Origin: Legionella steigerwaltii
GTDB taxonomy: Bacteria; Pseudomonadota; Gammaproteobacteria; Legionellales; Legionellaceae
Assembly: GCF_001468065.1 (NCBI RefSeq)
Contig: NZ_LNYZ01000022.1
Coordinates: forward strand, 1 to 40,671
Direction: 5' to 3'
DNA length: 40,671 nt
Shown piece by piece: positions 7,792-16,615 of the stretch; the first letter of the stretch is position 1; each line of letters opens with the position of its first letter. A model generated the notes under the pieces. The model worked only from the letters and a program-made list of their open reading frames with translations, was not told where the DNA came from and did not search any database. A program made the position numbers and the translations under genes.

Positions 7792-10700
7792 TCAAAAGTC
7801 CAATTTATCAAGACGTGGTTCAACCGATTTTAAGTTCTCGAGTGATTGCTTGAGCTCGTCAGTTCTAACTTTATCAAGATGGTCTATAGCCAACAAATCT
7901 AGCTTGATGTCATAGCGCCCCGCACCGGACTCATTTTTATACATTATTTGTGCTTTCTTGTTGTTTGTTTTATATATAGCAAAATCAACCCCGAGACCTT
8001 TCGAATCAGAAATAGCTAATGGAAACCAGGGCTCTTCTCTTTTGGGGTGAAAGACAATCTCATAAGTTAGCTCCCGTGGTAACGTATCTTCCTCAAACGT
8101 AGGCGTTGGATCAAACGAACGGTCATTCCGGCAATATTCATTAACCACATGGGCTGGAAGATCACGCTGTTCTTTACCAATGATTGTCCATGAGTCTTCC
8201 CCAGCCTTCCAAATATGCCGGGGAATACCTTGAATTTCACCATGTTTATTTATATCGTATGAATAATTATATACATCAATATAATTTTTTAATGCGGTTT
8301 TGAGTGGTGTAAAGTCAAAATGGTTTGAAATCTTAAACTTACCATGTTGCTTATAAGACAACCCAATCTTCTCGATATTCTCACAGCGCTTGAGCATCGC
8401 CGCTTTTGTCTCTGCGTTCATATATTTTTCTAGCATCCTGCACATGTGAGTATCCTTTGCCCAATAAGCGTATTCATATGCGCTGATGTTCTCGAAGGTT
8501 CTACCCGAATAATCAGTTACTGTGCCACGTGCTAGCAGCAACTCAGGGTGCATGCTCACTATCTTTTCGGCCATATCCTGTTTTCCTGTCGCTACATTCA
8601 GCAACAACTGAGCTGATAAATCGTCTAGCTTATCCGGTTTGAATAAGGTATGTGTACCTTTGTATATTCCCAAAAGGGCGCTCATATCCTTCTCTTTTTG
8701 GGGCTCCCCCTTCATAAAAGAGCGTATTTTATCAGAATAAGGCAGCAATAGAGGGAGTAGGTGAAGATGACCTTTTATCCATGCGACGTCAGCGGGATAA
8801 AGTTCAATTAATGGATCACTATTTTCATCATCTGTTTCTTGCCCGGTAATAAAATAATTTAGTCTATTGAATACCAACTCGTTGTTTGCAGTATTTTCTT
8901 TTTCACACAATAAACTAATCAGTATTTTTTTAGATGTTTTAAATGGTGGTATTGGTTTTTCTTGTTTTGTGAGCAAAAACTGCGCTATCTCTAAATTCCC
9001 CTCCATAGCAGCAAAAAATAGTGGTGTTGCGCCTGTTTCTAAAGGTGTGTTTAGATTGACGCCTAATTGGTCCAATGCTTTTAGTATTTTCAATTGTCCT
9101 TTACGAATCGCTTGAACGGAAAGGGGTAATCCCTCGCTTAAGGAGGTACCTAGATTAACTCCCAATTTACATAATACCTCAAGTCCTGCTATAAGACCCT
9201 TTTCCACGCAAAACCCAGCAGGTGTTAGGCCTTTTTCAGTAGGTGCATTCAGACAAGTAGAAATGTAGTTTTTTTTGTCTTCATCACGTTGCGTTTTCAT
9301 GAGAAATTGAATTAATTTTTGATACTTAGGCGTAGTAATAATGTCGAAGAATACAAGACTTAATAATGAGGGGGTTTTGTTGTTTTCAATTCGACACATT
9401 GTCTTTAGTAGAGGTAGCGAAATAGAAGTATTGGTTTTTTCGAGGGAAGCGAGAAGATTGAGGAATATTGTTGTCAGGATACTCGGATTCCATTCTGCCA
9501 GCCATGCAAATAAATTTTCATTATTGCTATTAAATTGGTAACCACTAGAGTTGAATTCTTTTAGCGGAACCTCAAATAAATAATGTTCTACTTTTGGCGA
9601 TTCTAATAGTTTTTTTAGAGCGCTAAAATCGCCACCAATATATAAATTAACTAACTTTTTAATATAATCAAACTCTTTGTCTTTTGTCGAGGAAGAAGCC
9701 GATGCTTTTTTCTTTGATGAGGCCTTGGGTTTCTTAGATTTTGTTGGGGGTTCGTTAGCGTTTTTTACACTGTCTTGAGGTTTCGTTTCAGGATTAGAAA
9801 TAATGGGCGTTGTCATCTTAGGAGAATAAGGCTTAGCCAAATTGATTTGGTTTTCAATCTCCTGTGGATTTAGGCCAAGGTTAAATTCCATAATGCCTCG
9901 AGCTACCACTATATTTCCTTCTTGTAAATGGGGGGATACTTGGGCTTGCCATTTTGCTCGTTCTGCTTCAGGCGTTGCATGCACTCCAGGTTCTAAGGCA
10001 TCGAATTGATTAAGCGGCAGTTCTCCCATTAGTTGGGTTGTGAGATTTTTCCAATGCTTTGGTTGTTCATCATAAAAAAAGACATGTTTTTGCGCACGAG
10101 TTATAGAAACATAGAGCGCATTTAACGCATTCCATTGATCCAGCGTCAGTTGGTCGGCTGGATTTTTTTTGGTAAGAGAGGATATTGCATTAACCTTAGA
10201 AACAGGATTCCAGAGTATTACCGTATCAAAATCAAGTCCAATGGCTTGTTCCGGACTTAAAATATTGTTGGTGCCTAGCTGTTCATTAATGAGCAAGCGT
10301 TCTTCTGAGGATACAGCGTGGAAAGCAATGACAGCGGTTCCTGCTAAAGCCCCAAGATATTTTATAGCGGGAAAACCCGCTGTGTTAAGCCAGCTTACGA
10401 TTCCTTTTTCAAGACTTTTTGAGACAATGTCTTTGTAAACACGTCGTTGATTTCCGTTATCCATATCGTATTTCGTTTTCATTAAATGATTACCTACCTC
10501 GGTTACTTTACGAGGACAGCGCCAGGTATAAGTTAATAGTTGCTCGGTATAGTTTTTTCCATAATAGAGATATAACAACTCTTTGAGGCAATTATGAATG
10601 TAGGGTGATGAGAGTAGACATTGTTCGCTATCCAAAGAAGAAACAAAATGACGTTCCATTGCCAGAGGGATTAATGATTTTAATGCTATGGGTGGTAGAT

Positions 10701-11688
10701 TTTGTGTTTCATCCAAGTAAATTGCAGTATAGGGCTGCGTGCGCTCTGGATTTAGAGGGGTAACAATGGGATCGAATAATTTGCTTTCCGCGAGATGAGC
10801 TTGCCATTGATCCAATAATTTAATTAATAATTCTTGTTTGGGTTTATTATCGAAATAATAGCATTGGCGTGCGCACAGTTTAAGGTATTTTTCTGCTCCT
10901 AAGGCAGCAATTAAACTGAGCTCGTAATGGATGATTTTGCTGGAGCCTTCAATCGGTTGTTTTTGTAGCCATTGGGCAAAGAAGGCCTCATGAACTGGAG
11001 TAGACTGTGGGTAGTGACTTTGTAGTAAATCGTGCCAGGTGCTGAAGGTGATTGTGTATTGGTTATTGGGTTTATCTGCTTGGTACAAGCCTTCGTGCAG
11101 GGTGACTAAATGTTTTGAGGAAGAGAGAAAAAGCACTGGCGCTGGGTTGACGCTGTTATCGTTTATATTGTTTACATAGCGCCACATGATGTTGTATAAA
11201 GTACTGGTTTTTCCTGCCCCAGGAGGACCTAACAGTACTAAAGGTGGTTTGTTTTGACGTGCTTTGTCTTGGCTTTCATCCAAAACAAGTGTTTTCCCTT
11301 TATAAGGTATGGTAGGTTTGAACGTAATTGGCTTCGATTCTATATTAACTGGCGATTCGTTGTCTTTTGGAGCAAGATCCATAGCAAGGTAACGCTTAGT
11401 AGTTTTAGAGGCCTCGAGCTGTTTTTTCAATTGAGCGTAATTGTGATCGTCCATCACCCCTAAAACAAGTAACGTGTTTTGTTCTTCATGAATCTGATAG
11501 GTAAAAATTAGACGAATTTTGTCGTTGATTTTTGCTCTATAAACCGCGTTTCCTTGATAGGCCATTCCCACCAGTTTTTTGATTTGTGGTGTATGTAATT
11601 TCCCAGATAAAATATCTTGAAGTAGTCGATTGTGGGTCTTAAGCTCTGATTCGCTAATGCGGTTATCATCAAAGAGAATTATGGGCAT
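7792..11688 (-). CDS. RelE/ParE-like + SF1 (UvrD-type) helicase + ankyrin fusion protein, candidate Dot/Icm substrate
   Basis: The product is 1298 residues from ATG 11688; a GTG directly before it (11691) could serve instead. Numbering here counts that GTG. Residues about 1-95 resemble a RelE/ParE toxin fold (KLVGMAYQGNAVYRAKINDK, then IRLIFTYQ and VLGVMDDHNY). Residues 150-545 are a UvrD-type helicase core: Walker A GPPGAGKTS (155-163), Walker B YLDETQ (325-330), SSLDSEQ (351-357), WRCP (390-393), a motif V-like AIGLDFDTVILW (483-494) and motif VI YVSITRA (527-533). A Lys/Ser-rich linker (KSKKPKASSKKK, 651-662) follows, then ankyrin-like repeats at about 818-910. The C-terminal part (about 1055-1210, with ISAYEYAYWAKDTHM and LPAHVVNEYC) resembles, from memory, a region recurring in large Legionella proteins. 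No signal peptide is present. It lies alone in an IS-bounded island. An effector role is inference. Confidence 0.85.
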   Translation of the reverse strand: MPIILFDDNRISESELKTHNRLLQDILSGKLHTPQIKKLVGMAYQGNAVYRAKINDKIRLIFTYQIHEEQNTLLVLGVMDDHNYAQLKKQLEASKTTKRYLAMDLAPKDNESPVNIESKPITFKPTIPYKGKTLVLDESQDKARQNKPPLVLLGPPGAGKTSTLYNIMWRYVNNINDNSVNPAPVLFLSSSKHLVTLHEGLYQADKPNNQYTITFSTWHDLLQSHYPQSTPVHEAFFAQWLQKQPIEGSSKIIHYELSLIAALGAEKYLKLCARQCYYFDNKPKQELLIKLLDQWQAHLAESKLFDPIVTPLNPERTQPYTAIYLDETQNLPPIALKSLIPLAMERHFVSSLDSEQCLLSSPYIHNCLKELLYLYYGKNYTEQLLTYTWRCPRKVTEVGNHLMKTKYDMDNGNQRRVYKDIVSKSLEKGIVSWLNTAGFPAIKYLGALAGTAVIAFHAVSSEERLLINEQLGTNNILSPEQAIGLDFDTVILWNPVSKVNAISSLTKKNPADQLTLDQWNALNALYVSITRAQKHVFFYDEQPKHWKNLTTQLMGELPLNQFDALEPGVHATPEAERAKWQAQVSPHLQEGNIVVARGIMEFNLGLNPQEIENQINLAKPYSPKMTTPIISNPETKPQDSVKNANEPPTKSKKPKASSKKKASASSSTKDKEFDYIKKLVNLYIGGDFSALKKLLESPKVEHYLFEVPLKEFNSSGYQFNSNNENLFAWLAEWNPSILTTIFLNLLASLEKTNTSISLPLLKTMCRIENNKTPSLLSLVFFDIITTPKYQKLIQFLMKTQRDEDKKNYISTCLNAPTEKGLTPAGFCVEKGLIAGLEVLCKLGVNLGTSLSEGLPLSVQAIRKGQLKILKALDQLGVNLNTPLETGATPLFFAAMEGNLEIAQFLLTKQEKPIPPFKTSKKILISLLCEKENTANNELVFNRLNYFITGQETDDENSDPLIELYPADVAWIKGHLHLLPLLLPYSDKIRSFMKGEPQKEKDMSALLGIYKGTHTLFKPDKLDDLSAQLLLNVATGKQDMAEKIVSMHPELLLARGTVTDYSGRTFENISAYEYAYWAKDTHMCRMLEKYMNAETKAAMLKRCENIEKIGLSYKQHGKFKISNHFDFTPLKTALKNYIDVYNYSYDINKHGEIQGIPRHIWKAGEDSWTIIGKEQRDLPAHVVNEYCRNDRSFDPTPTFEEDTLPRELTYEIVFHPKREEPWFPLAISDSKGLGVDFAIYKTNNKKAQIMYKNESGAGRYDIKLDLLAIDHLDKVRTDELKQSLENLKSVEPRLDKLDF

Positions 11689-11711
11689 CACTAATTATCC
11701 TGGGCAGTCTT

Positions 11712-11754
11712 TTATGATTAAAAAACAATCACTTATGATTAAAAAAAACAATCA
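11712..11754. promoter_or_regulatory. Tandem direct repeat upstream of the helicase-ankyrin gene
   Basis: Two copies of TTATGATTAAAAAA-CAATCA (11712-11731 and 11733-11754) lie side by side, differing only in the A-run (6 against 8). Each contains the small inverted pair TGATT/AATCA. They end 24 bases before the start of the minus-strand gene, where an operator or promoter would be. No known regulator consensus was matched. Confidence 0.5.
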
Positions 11755-11770
11755 TTGTATTGAAAATTCC

Positions 11771-12407
11771 GGCATCGTCAAGTTAACTTTTATGAATGTA
11801 GGGAAGAATGCTTGATAAATTTTAGGCGCAAAGAATCTGGGAAGCAGCTGATTGCCAAATGTCTTTAGCCCTGTGAAATTAGATTCGTTGATTTAGTGCG
11901 GAGTTGGTATAGCGCCCAACGGCGGCTGCGAAGATATTTCTGGTTTTTCCCATCAAAGCCAGGACGTTCTGAGCACCGGCTGGTGATTTAAAGCGGATGA
12001 GAGATTTTTCTTTTCTGCGTGTGGGCTGATGAGTATTTTCCACGCGATTATTTAATCCCTTATGCGACCGCTCGCCATAAGTAATAAATCTCTCCGTTGA
12101 TGCGCGGCTGTTGCTCATCTAAATGCGATTTATCCGATAGCTTTGACTCTCGCTTCTTAATCACACTCTTAAAATGAGGGCCAAATTTGATGCACCATTG
12201 GCGTATCGTTTCATAGCTTACCTCAATCCCACGAGACAACAAACGCTCCGAAACATCTCGGTAGCTCTCATTAAACCAATGATAACTCCATACGCAAATA
12301 CTGATTATCTCTACAGGATATCTATATCTTTTTGGGCTCTTTCGTAGCATCTGCGGCGACTCAATAAATAAATCTCAGTGTACCTCAAAAGTTAACTTGA
12401 CGATGCC
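11771..12407 (-). mobile_element. Collapsed IS6-family element
   Basis: Perfect 21-bp terminal inverted repeats lie at 11771-11791 and 12387-12407 (outer part GGCATCGTCAAGTTAAC). Between them is a broken IS6-type transposase. The element is 637 bp, too short for an intact member because the middle of the transposase is gone. The 8 bases on each side differ, so there is no target duplication. It sits about 80 bases upstream of the helicase-ankyrin gene and could have altered its promoter. Confidence 0.85.
11879..12350 (-). pseudogene. IS6-family transposase, internal deletion and frameshift
   Basis: The N-terminal part (from 12350) reads YRYPVEIISICVWSYHWFNE and on through SYRDVSERLLSRGIEVSYETIRQWC to GEIYYLWRAV, the helix-turn-helix and first catalytic region of IS6/IS26-like transposases. 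It then jumps, in another frame, to KGLNNRVENTHQPTRRKEKS and RFKSPAGAQ, the C-terminal region. The two frames overlap at 12060-12118. The roughly 70 middle residues carrying the second catalytic Asp are missing, so it cannot be active. Confidence 0.87.
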
Positions 12408-12479
12408 CTCGGCTATGTTAAAAAGGATAGTGTCTTTACCATAGACTTTTTTTACATAATTGATAAGCTTTTTAACGAC

Positions 12480-12626
12480 ACGTTTTTGGCTATATCAATA
12501 CTTAATAAGCTAATATTCATTCATGAACCTCCCATCTAGTTTCAAAATTGTCAATTTGAATTCTAAGCTGGTAACAATTAATTGCCAACTCAGTGGATGG
12601 GGTGGTTCATTGCATTAAATGCCTTA
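12480..12626 (-). pseudogene. IS110 remnant (start region)
   Basis: From ATG 12520 the minus strand reads MNISLLSIDIAKN, the same beginning as the IS110 transposase at 7507, then diverges and meets stops. The upstream sequence to about 12626 matches 7508-7614. This is the second, older and more diverged copy. The stretch 12408-12479 is AT-rich with no recognisable gene. Confidence 0.75.
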
Positions 12627-12791
12627 TCATCGCTTATTGCAAACTTGAACTATTAAAATTCAAAATAAAATTCAAAACAAAAATGAACCACTTCGCTATC
12701 AAATACAAACTCATCGTCAAAGCGAATCAAATTGCCATGCAGGAGCTGAGAAATATGGCCTATTGACAGCTGGGTGCGTAAGGTGAGTTAT
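12627..12791 (+). pseudogene. IS701-like transposase remnant with right terminal repeat
   Basis: The plus strand repeats the last part of the transposase found at 6155-7207: IIAYCKLELLKF, then NHFAIKYKLIVKANQIAMQE and a stop at 12764-12766. The terminal inverted repeat follows at 12768-12791. The 5' three quarters are missing. A duplication of about 12 bp (AAAATTCAAAAT-like, near 12655-12680) breaks the register. It joins the IS110 remnant directly at about 12627. From here to 12870 no gene is seen. Confidence 0.82.
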
Positions 12792-12870
12792 AATAGTTTT
12801 TACGGATTGTAATGTATCTTCAACCCGGGATAAAAAAAGATAAAATCTATAACCTTATAGAGATACACTC

Positions 12871-14052
12871 ATGAACTTTCAAAAAGACTTATCTAAAGAT
12901 GCTGCACTTAAATTCATTATCCTTACGGGTATTGTGAGTCTCTTTGCTGACATGACCTATGAAGGATCGCGCAGTATCACCGGGCCATATTTGGCATTAT
13001 TAGGAGCCAATGCAGCTGTTGTTGGATTTGTATCAGGTTTTGGGGAACTGTTAGGTTATGTTCTACGTATGGTATCAGGTTATCTTGCTGATCGTACGCA
13101 CAAGTATTGGACCATTACCATTTTTGGCTATACCTGTAACTTATTAGCAGTTCCTTTGTTAGCCATAGCCGGTCATTGGTGGATTGCCGCTGTTTTAATT
13201 ATTACGGAACGTGTAGGTAAAGGGATTCGTACACCGGCTCGCGATGCCATGCTTGCCCATGCAGGACACCAAAAAGGACTGGGTTGGGCATTTGGCTTAC
13301 ATGAAGCATTGGATCAAACGGGTGCTATGTTAGGTCCCTTGATTATTGCTCTAGCACTTTATTTTAAAATGGGATATCAGTACTGTTTCGCCTTACTTCT
13401 AATCCCTGCATTATGTGCCTTAAGTACTTTATTGCTCGCACGATGGCTCTATCCGCGTCCTCAGGATCTGGAGGTACATCACGACACGCTTGAAGTGACT
13501 GGCATGAGTATGAACACCGCTTTTTGGCTGTACTTATCAGGGGCAGCACTTATAGCAGCAGGCTATGCCGATTTTCCCTTAATCGCATTTCACTTTCAAA
13601 AAACAGGTCTTTTATCCCCGCTGTGGATTCCAATTTCTTATGCCATAGCAAAAGGATTTAATATTATAAGTGCCCCATTACTTGGATCTCTTTATGATCG
13701 TCATGGTTTTATTATTTTAGTGATTGTTTCTTTTTTATCTTGTTTTTTTGCGCCTTTAGTCTTTTTTGGCAATTCCAGTGTAGCTTTAGCAGGAGTTATT
13801 TTATGGAGCATTGGTGTATGTGCTCATGAATCACTAATGCGTGCCATAGTTGGCGGTATGGTACCGAAAGAAAAACGAGGTTCAGCTTATGGAGTTTTCA
13901 ATACCGGATTTGGTATTTTTTGGTTTTTAGGGAGTGTTGTAATGGGCGTACTTTACGACATTTCCATTTCAGCACTGGTTATCTTCTCCATTGCAACCCA
14001 ACTACTGGCGTTTCCTTTCTTAGGTATGGTTATGAAAAAATTGAAAAAATGA
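12871..14052 (+). CDS. Major facilitator superfamily transporter
   Basis: The product is 393 residues with about twelve hydrophobic segments, the size of a standard MFS permease. The signature between helices 2 and 3 is seen as SGYLADRTHKY (near residue 69). The first helix region reads FADMTYEGSRSITGPYLALLG, and a second characteristic stretch is ERVGKGIRTPARDAMLA. It should move a small solute or drug across the inner membrane; the substrate cannot be read from the sequence. It lies immediately right of the IS remnants and converges with the GNAT gene, 6 bases apart. The ribosome site is weak (AGAGAT). Confidence 0.9.
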   Translation: MNFQKDLSKDAALKFIILTGIVSLFADMTYEGSRSITGPYLALLGANAAVVGFVSGFGELLGYVLRMVSGYLADRTHKYWTITIFGYTCNLLAVPLLAIAGHWWIAAVLIITERVGKGIRTPARDAMLAHAGHQKGLGWAFGLHEALDQTGAMLGPLIIALALYFKMGYQYCFALLLIPALCALSTLLLARWLYPRPQDLEVHHDTLEVTGMSMNTAFWLYLSGAALIAAGYADFPLIAFHFQKTGLLSPLWIPISYAIAKGFNIISAPLLGSLYDRHGFIILVIVSFLSCFFAPLVFFGNSSVALAGVILWSIGVCAHESLMRAIVGGMVPKEKRGSAYGVFNTGFGIFWFLGSVVMGVLYDISISALVIFSIATQLLAFPFLGMVMKKLKK

Positions 14053-14058
14053 ATGCCT

Positions 14059-14544
14059 TTATTTTTGTGCAGCCAATTTTTTTAAATGTTCACCGGATAA
14101 ACGAAACTGCAGTAAATCCGTTCGCGGAGTTGCTCCGATAAATTTGAAGAATTCGATGCCTTTTTTATTCCAGGTCACTGCATGTCCTTCCATGCGGCAA
14201 CATTCTTTCTCAATTGCCAATTGAGCAAGATTCGACAACAATGCAGTTCCCAATCCATAGTTACGATAGAGTTCATCTACAAATAGCTCTTCGATATAAA
14301 GAATGGGCGACCCTTCTGAGGAAGAGTAGGAGAAAAAAAATAAGGCATAACCGGCCGGCTTTCTTTTATGTTCAGCCAGTAAGACATAAAAATACCTATT
14401 TCGCCCAAAACCGTGAGACTCAATTTTATCTAAAGTTAAATTGACCTCTTCCGGTTTTTTTCGTTCATGCTCAGCCAATTTTTTTACTAAAGAAAGGATT
14501 TCTTCTTTATCTTTTTTCTTAGCAATTCGAAAAGTAAATTCCAT
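14059..14544 (-). CDS. GNAT-family N-acetyltransferase
   Basis: The product is 161 residues from ATG 14544, chosen because GGAGG lies 6 bases before it; an upstream TTG (14559) is less likely. The acetyl-CoA binding motif is visible as ELFVDELYRNYGLGTALLSN (about residues 82-101). The following EKECCRMEGHAVTWNKKGIEFF matches the CR-E---WN pattern of diamine acetyltransferase-like GNATs (SSAT type), and the FFKFIGA end of the fold is present. The acceptor may be an amine or amino acid, but the family is too broad to say. It lies 24 bases after msrBA and is probably co-transcribed with it and mltB. Confidence 0.88.
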   Translation of the reverse strand: MEFTFRIAKKKDKEEILSLVKKLAEHERKKPEEVNLTLDKIESHGFGRNRYFYVLLAEHKRKPAGYALFFFSYSSSEGSPILYIEELFVDELYRNYGLGTALLSNLAQLAIEKECCRMEGHAVTWNKKGIEFFKFIGATPRTDLLQFRLSGEHLKKLAAQK

Positions 14545-14568
14545 TTCGTACCTCCACAACCCAAAATC

Positions 14569-15438
14569 TTAATCAAACCGGTTTACAGGTTGATGACAAT
14601 AAGGTGCTTTATGATGTTTGGCATAATAATCCTGATGGTATTCTTCTGCCGGCCAAAATGTTTGTACTGAAAAAAGACGCGTAGCAACTTGGTAGCCTCT
14701 TTTTTGCAGCATTTGAATTAAGGTTTCCGCTTCCTCTAATTGTTCTTGATTGTAATAAAATACAGCGCTTTGATATTGCTGGCCAATGTCAGGACCTTGC
14801 CCTGATTTTTGTGTGGGATCATGAATTTCAAAAAAACGTTTTAAAACCTGGTGGTAATCCGTTTTGGCTTTATCATAAATAACTCGCACTGCTTCATAAT
14901 GTCCGGTATTGCCTTGGCACACTTGTTCATAGCTTGGTTCTGAGGTAACACCACCTGTATAGCCTGCCTCAACACGAAGAACTCCGGGGATTTGCTTTAA
15001 AAAATGATCAACCCCCCAGAAGCATCCACCAGCCATAATCGCTTCTTCAGTATCCAATACCAGGCTGTCTGCTACAAAATCAATGGAAGCTGAATTGACA
15101 CAATGACGCAAATTCTTTTGCGTAAAATATTCTCCGGTAAAGACATGTCCTAAATGTGCGTCACAGCGTGAGCAGAGTATTTCCATACGTCTGCCATCGC
15201 GGTCAGGAATCTGTCTCACCGCATGGACAATATTATCATCAAAACTAGGCCAGCCGCACCCGGAACTGAATTGGCTTGACCCACGAAATAAGGCCAAACC
15301 ACAGCGCCTGCACAAATAAGTACCGATTGTCATTACAAAATTGTAGGTGCCTGTATGAGGATATTCTGTGGCTTTATCACAGATTACCCTTTTTGCTAAA
15401 GGAGTTAAGCTGGCTGTTTTATCTAGATAATTGTCCAT
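14569..15438 (-). CDS. msrBA: Bifunctional methionine sulfoxide reductase MsrB-MsrA
   Basis: This protein repairs oxidised methionine, with MsrB acting on the R and MsrA on the S sulfoxide. It has 289 residues. The N-terminal MsrB part shows the zinc cysteines CRRC and CSRC and the catalytic segment RHCVNSAS. The C-terminal MsrA part begins about residue 130 and carries GGCFWG with the catalytic Cys, plus GYTGG and the QYQSAVFYY segment. The order B then A is the reverse of the better known PilB-like A-B fusion, but B-A fusions occur. There is no signal peptide, so it is cytoplasmic. ATG 15438 has AAAGGT upstream. It starts 4 bases after the mltB stop. Confidence 0.95.
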   Translation of the reverse strand: MDNYLDKTASLTPLAKRVICDKATEYPHTGTYNFVMTIGTYLCRRCGLALFRGSSQFSSGCGWPSFDDNIVHAVRQIPDRDGRRMEILCSRCDAHLGHVFTGEYFTQKNLRHCVNSASIDFVADSLVLDTEEAIMAGGCFWGVDHFLKQIPGVLRVEAGYTGGVTSEPSYEQVCQGNTGHYEAVRVIYDKAKTDYHQVLKRFFEIHDPTQKSGQGPDIGQQYQSAVFYYNQEQLEEAETLIQMLQKRGYQVATRLFSVQTFWPAEEYHQDYYAKHHKAPYCHQPVNRFD

Positions 15439-15442
15439 AACG

Positions 15443-16411
15443 CTACCTTTGTTGCCCTTGGCAAATTTTATCTGCTAGATACCCTACGGCTCCTGCATAA
15501 TAGATGGAATTATTGTAATGCAAAATCATCTTATAATTAGGGAAGGTTAAGAATGTTGGGCCACCCAATGGTTGAACGATACTACCTTGCAGATTTTGAT
15601 AAGGTAAAGGCTTGCCATCTTCTGTGCGCACCCCTAAAGAATTCCATTCACTCACCGGTTTCACAATGGTTTTACCCTCCATTGCCATATCAAATTTACG
15701 AGGCAATTTGACTTGGATTGCCCATGGCTCACCAGTTTGCCATCCGTTTTGCTTCATGTAGTTTGCAATTGAAGCGAATACGTCAGGTTTACTCCTCCAA
15801 ATGTCTTTTCGACCATCACCATCGTAATCTACAGCGTATTTAACCCAGCTCGAAGGTAAAAATTGCGGTTGGCCTGAGGCTCCTGCCCACTCTCCCTTGA
15901 AATCAGCCAAGTCAACATGCCCTTCATTCAGAATCCGTAAGGCAATAAATAACTCTTTACGGAAAAAATCTTTTCGATTGGAGTCATAAGCAAGGGTCGC
16001 TAAGGCTTTCACTACGGGGAAATTCCCCATATATGTACCATAACTTGTTTCCATACCCCAAAATGAAACAATAAAGCAAGGATTGACCCCATATTGTTTG
16101 GCTACTGCTTCTAATACAGCCTGGTTCTTTTTATATTCCTTGCGTCCTATGGCAATTCTATAAGCATCGACGCGCGTGTTGCGGTATTTAATAAAAGTAA
16201 GCCGATGTTCTGGTTGCGAATGTAAAAGACCTTTAATTTGATGGCTTGGTTCATGGATCCCTGCAAAGGCTTCATCAAAAATGTCTGCTGAAATCCCTTT
16301 TTCTAACGCTTCCGCTCTGATACCTGCAACCCAATCATTCCAATTTTGTTGTGCAAAGGCAGCATGATGTATTAGAACACATGCGATAATCGCAAGTCCC
16401 CATTTTTTCAT
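15443..16411 (-). CDS. mltB: Lytic murein transglycosylase B (MltB family)
   Basis: MltB-type enzymes cleave the MurNAc-GlcNAc bond of peptidoglycan in the periplasm. The product is 322 residues with a signal peptide (MKKWGLAIIACVLIHHAAFA, cut before QQN). No lipobox Cys follows, so it looks soluble, unlike E. coli MltB. The catalytic Glu lies in SFWGMETSYG (about residue 116), followed by the family segment EWAGASGQPQFLPSSW and YAVDYDGDGRKDIW. The end AGAVGYLADKI also fits the family. It is the first gene of a likely mltB-msrBA-GNAT operon. Confidence 0.93.
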   Translation of the reverse strand: MKKWGLAIIACVLIHHAAFAQQNWNDWVAGIRAEALEKGISADIFDEAFAGIHEPSHQIKGLLHSQPEHRLTFIKYRNTRVDAYRIAIGRKEYKKNQAVLEAVAKQYGVNPCFIVSFWGMETSYGTYMGNFPVVKALATLAYDSNRKDFFRKELFIALRILNEGHVDLADFKGEWAGASGQPQFLPSSWVKYAVDYDGDGRKDIWRSKPDVFASIANYMKQNGWQTGEPWAIQVKLPRKFDMAMEGKTIVKPVSEWNSLGVRTEDGKPLPYQNLQGSIVQPLGGPTFLTFPNYKMILHYNNSIYYAGAVGYLADKICQGQQR

Positions 16412-16490
16412 AGCCCTTCCCCCTGTTTTTTAAGTTATCTGATTGCCATCTTAATACTTAAGATAGACCATTTATCATAGCCTTGCTCCA

Positions 16491-16574
16491 ATGTAGCCTG
16501 GGTGCAGCGCAGCGGAACCCGGGAAAACCTTTGATAGAAAACCCGGGTTCCGCTGCGCTGCACCCAGGCTACAT
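16491..16574. repeat. Long palindromic repeat (REP-like), copy 1
   Basis: Perfect complementary arms of 33 bases (16491-16523 and 16542-16574) carry an 18-base loop. The arm core is GTAGCCTGGGTGCAGCGCAG. Related copies lie at 18119-18199, 31507-31585, 36784-36863 and, in shorter form, 33976-34037. This copy lies between the cytochrome gene end and the mltB start. Any transcript through it would fold strongly. Confidence 0.93.
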
Positions 16575-16615
16575 AAAATCCAGGCCAGCAAAGTTAAGCG
16601 ATTATACCGCGTGTA

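Noticed and set aside
11763..12415. Target-site duplication of the IS6 element
   Set aside because: The 8 flanking bases on the two sides (AAAATTCC and CTCGGCTA) do not match.
12871..14052. MFS gene as part of the mobile island
   Set aside because: It lies outside the right terminal repeat at 12791 and reads as an ordinary chromosomal transporter. No evidence ties it to the IS elements.
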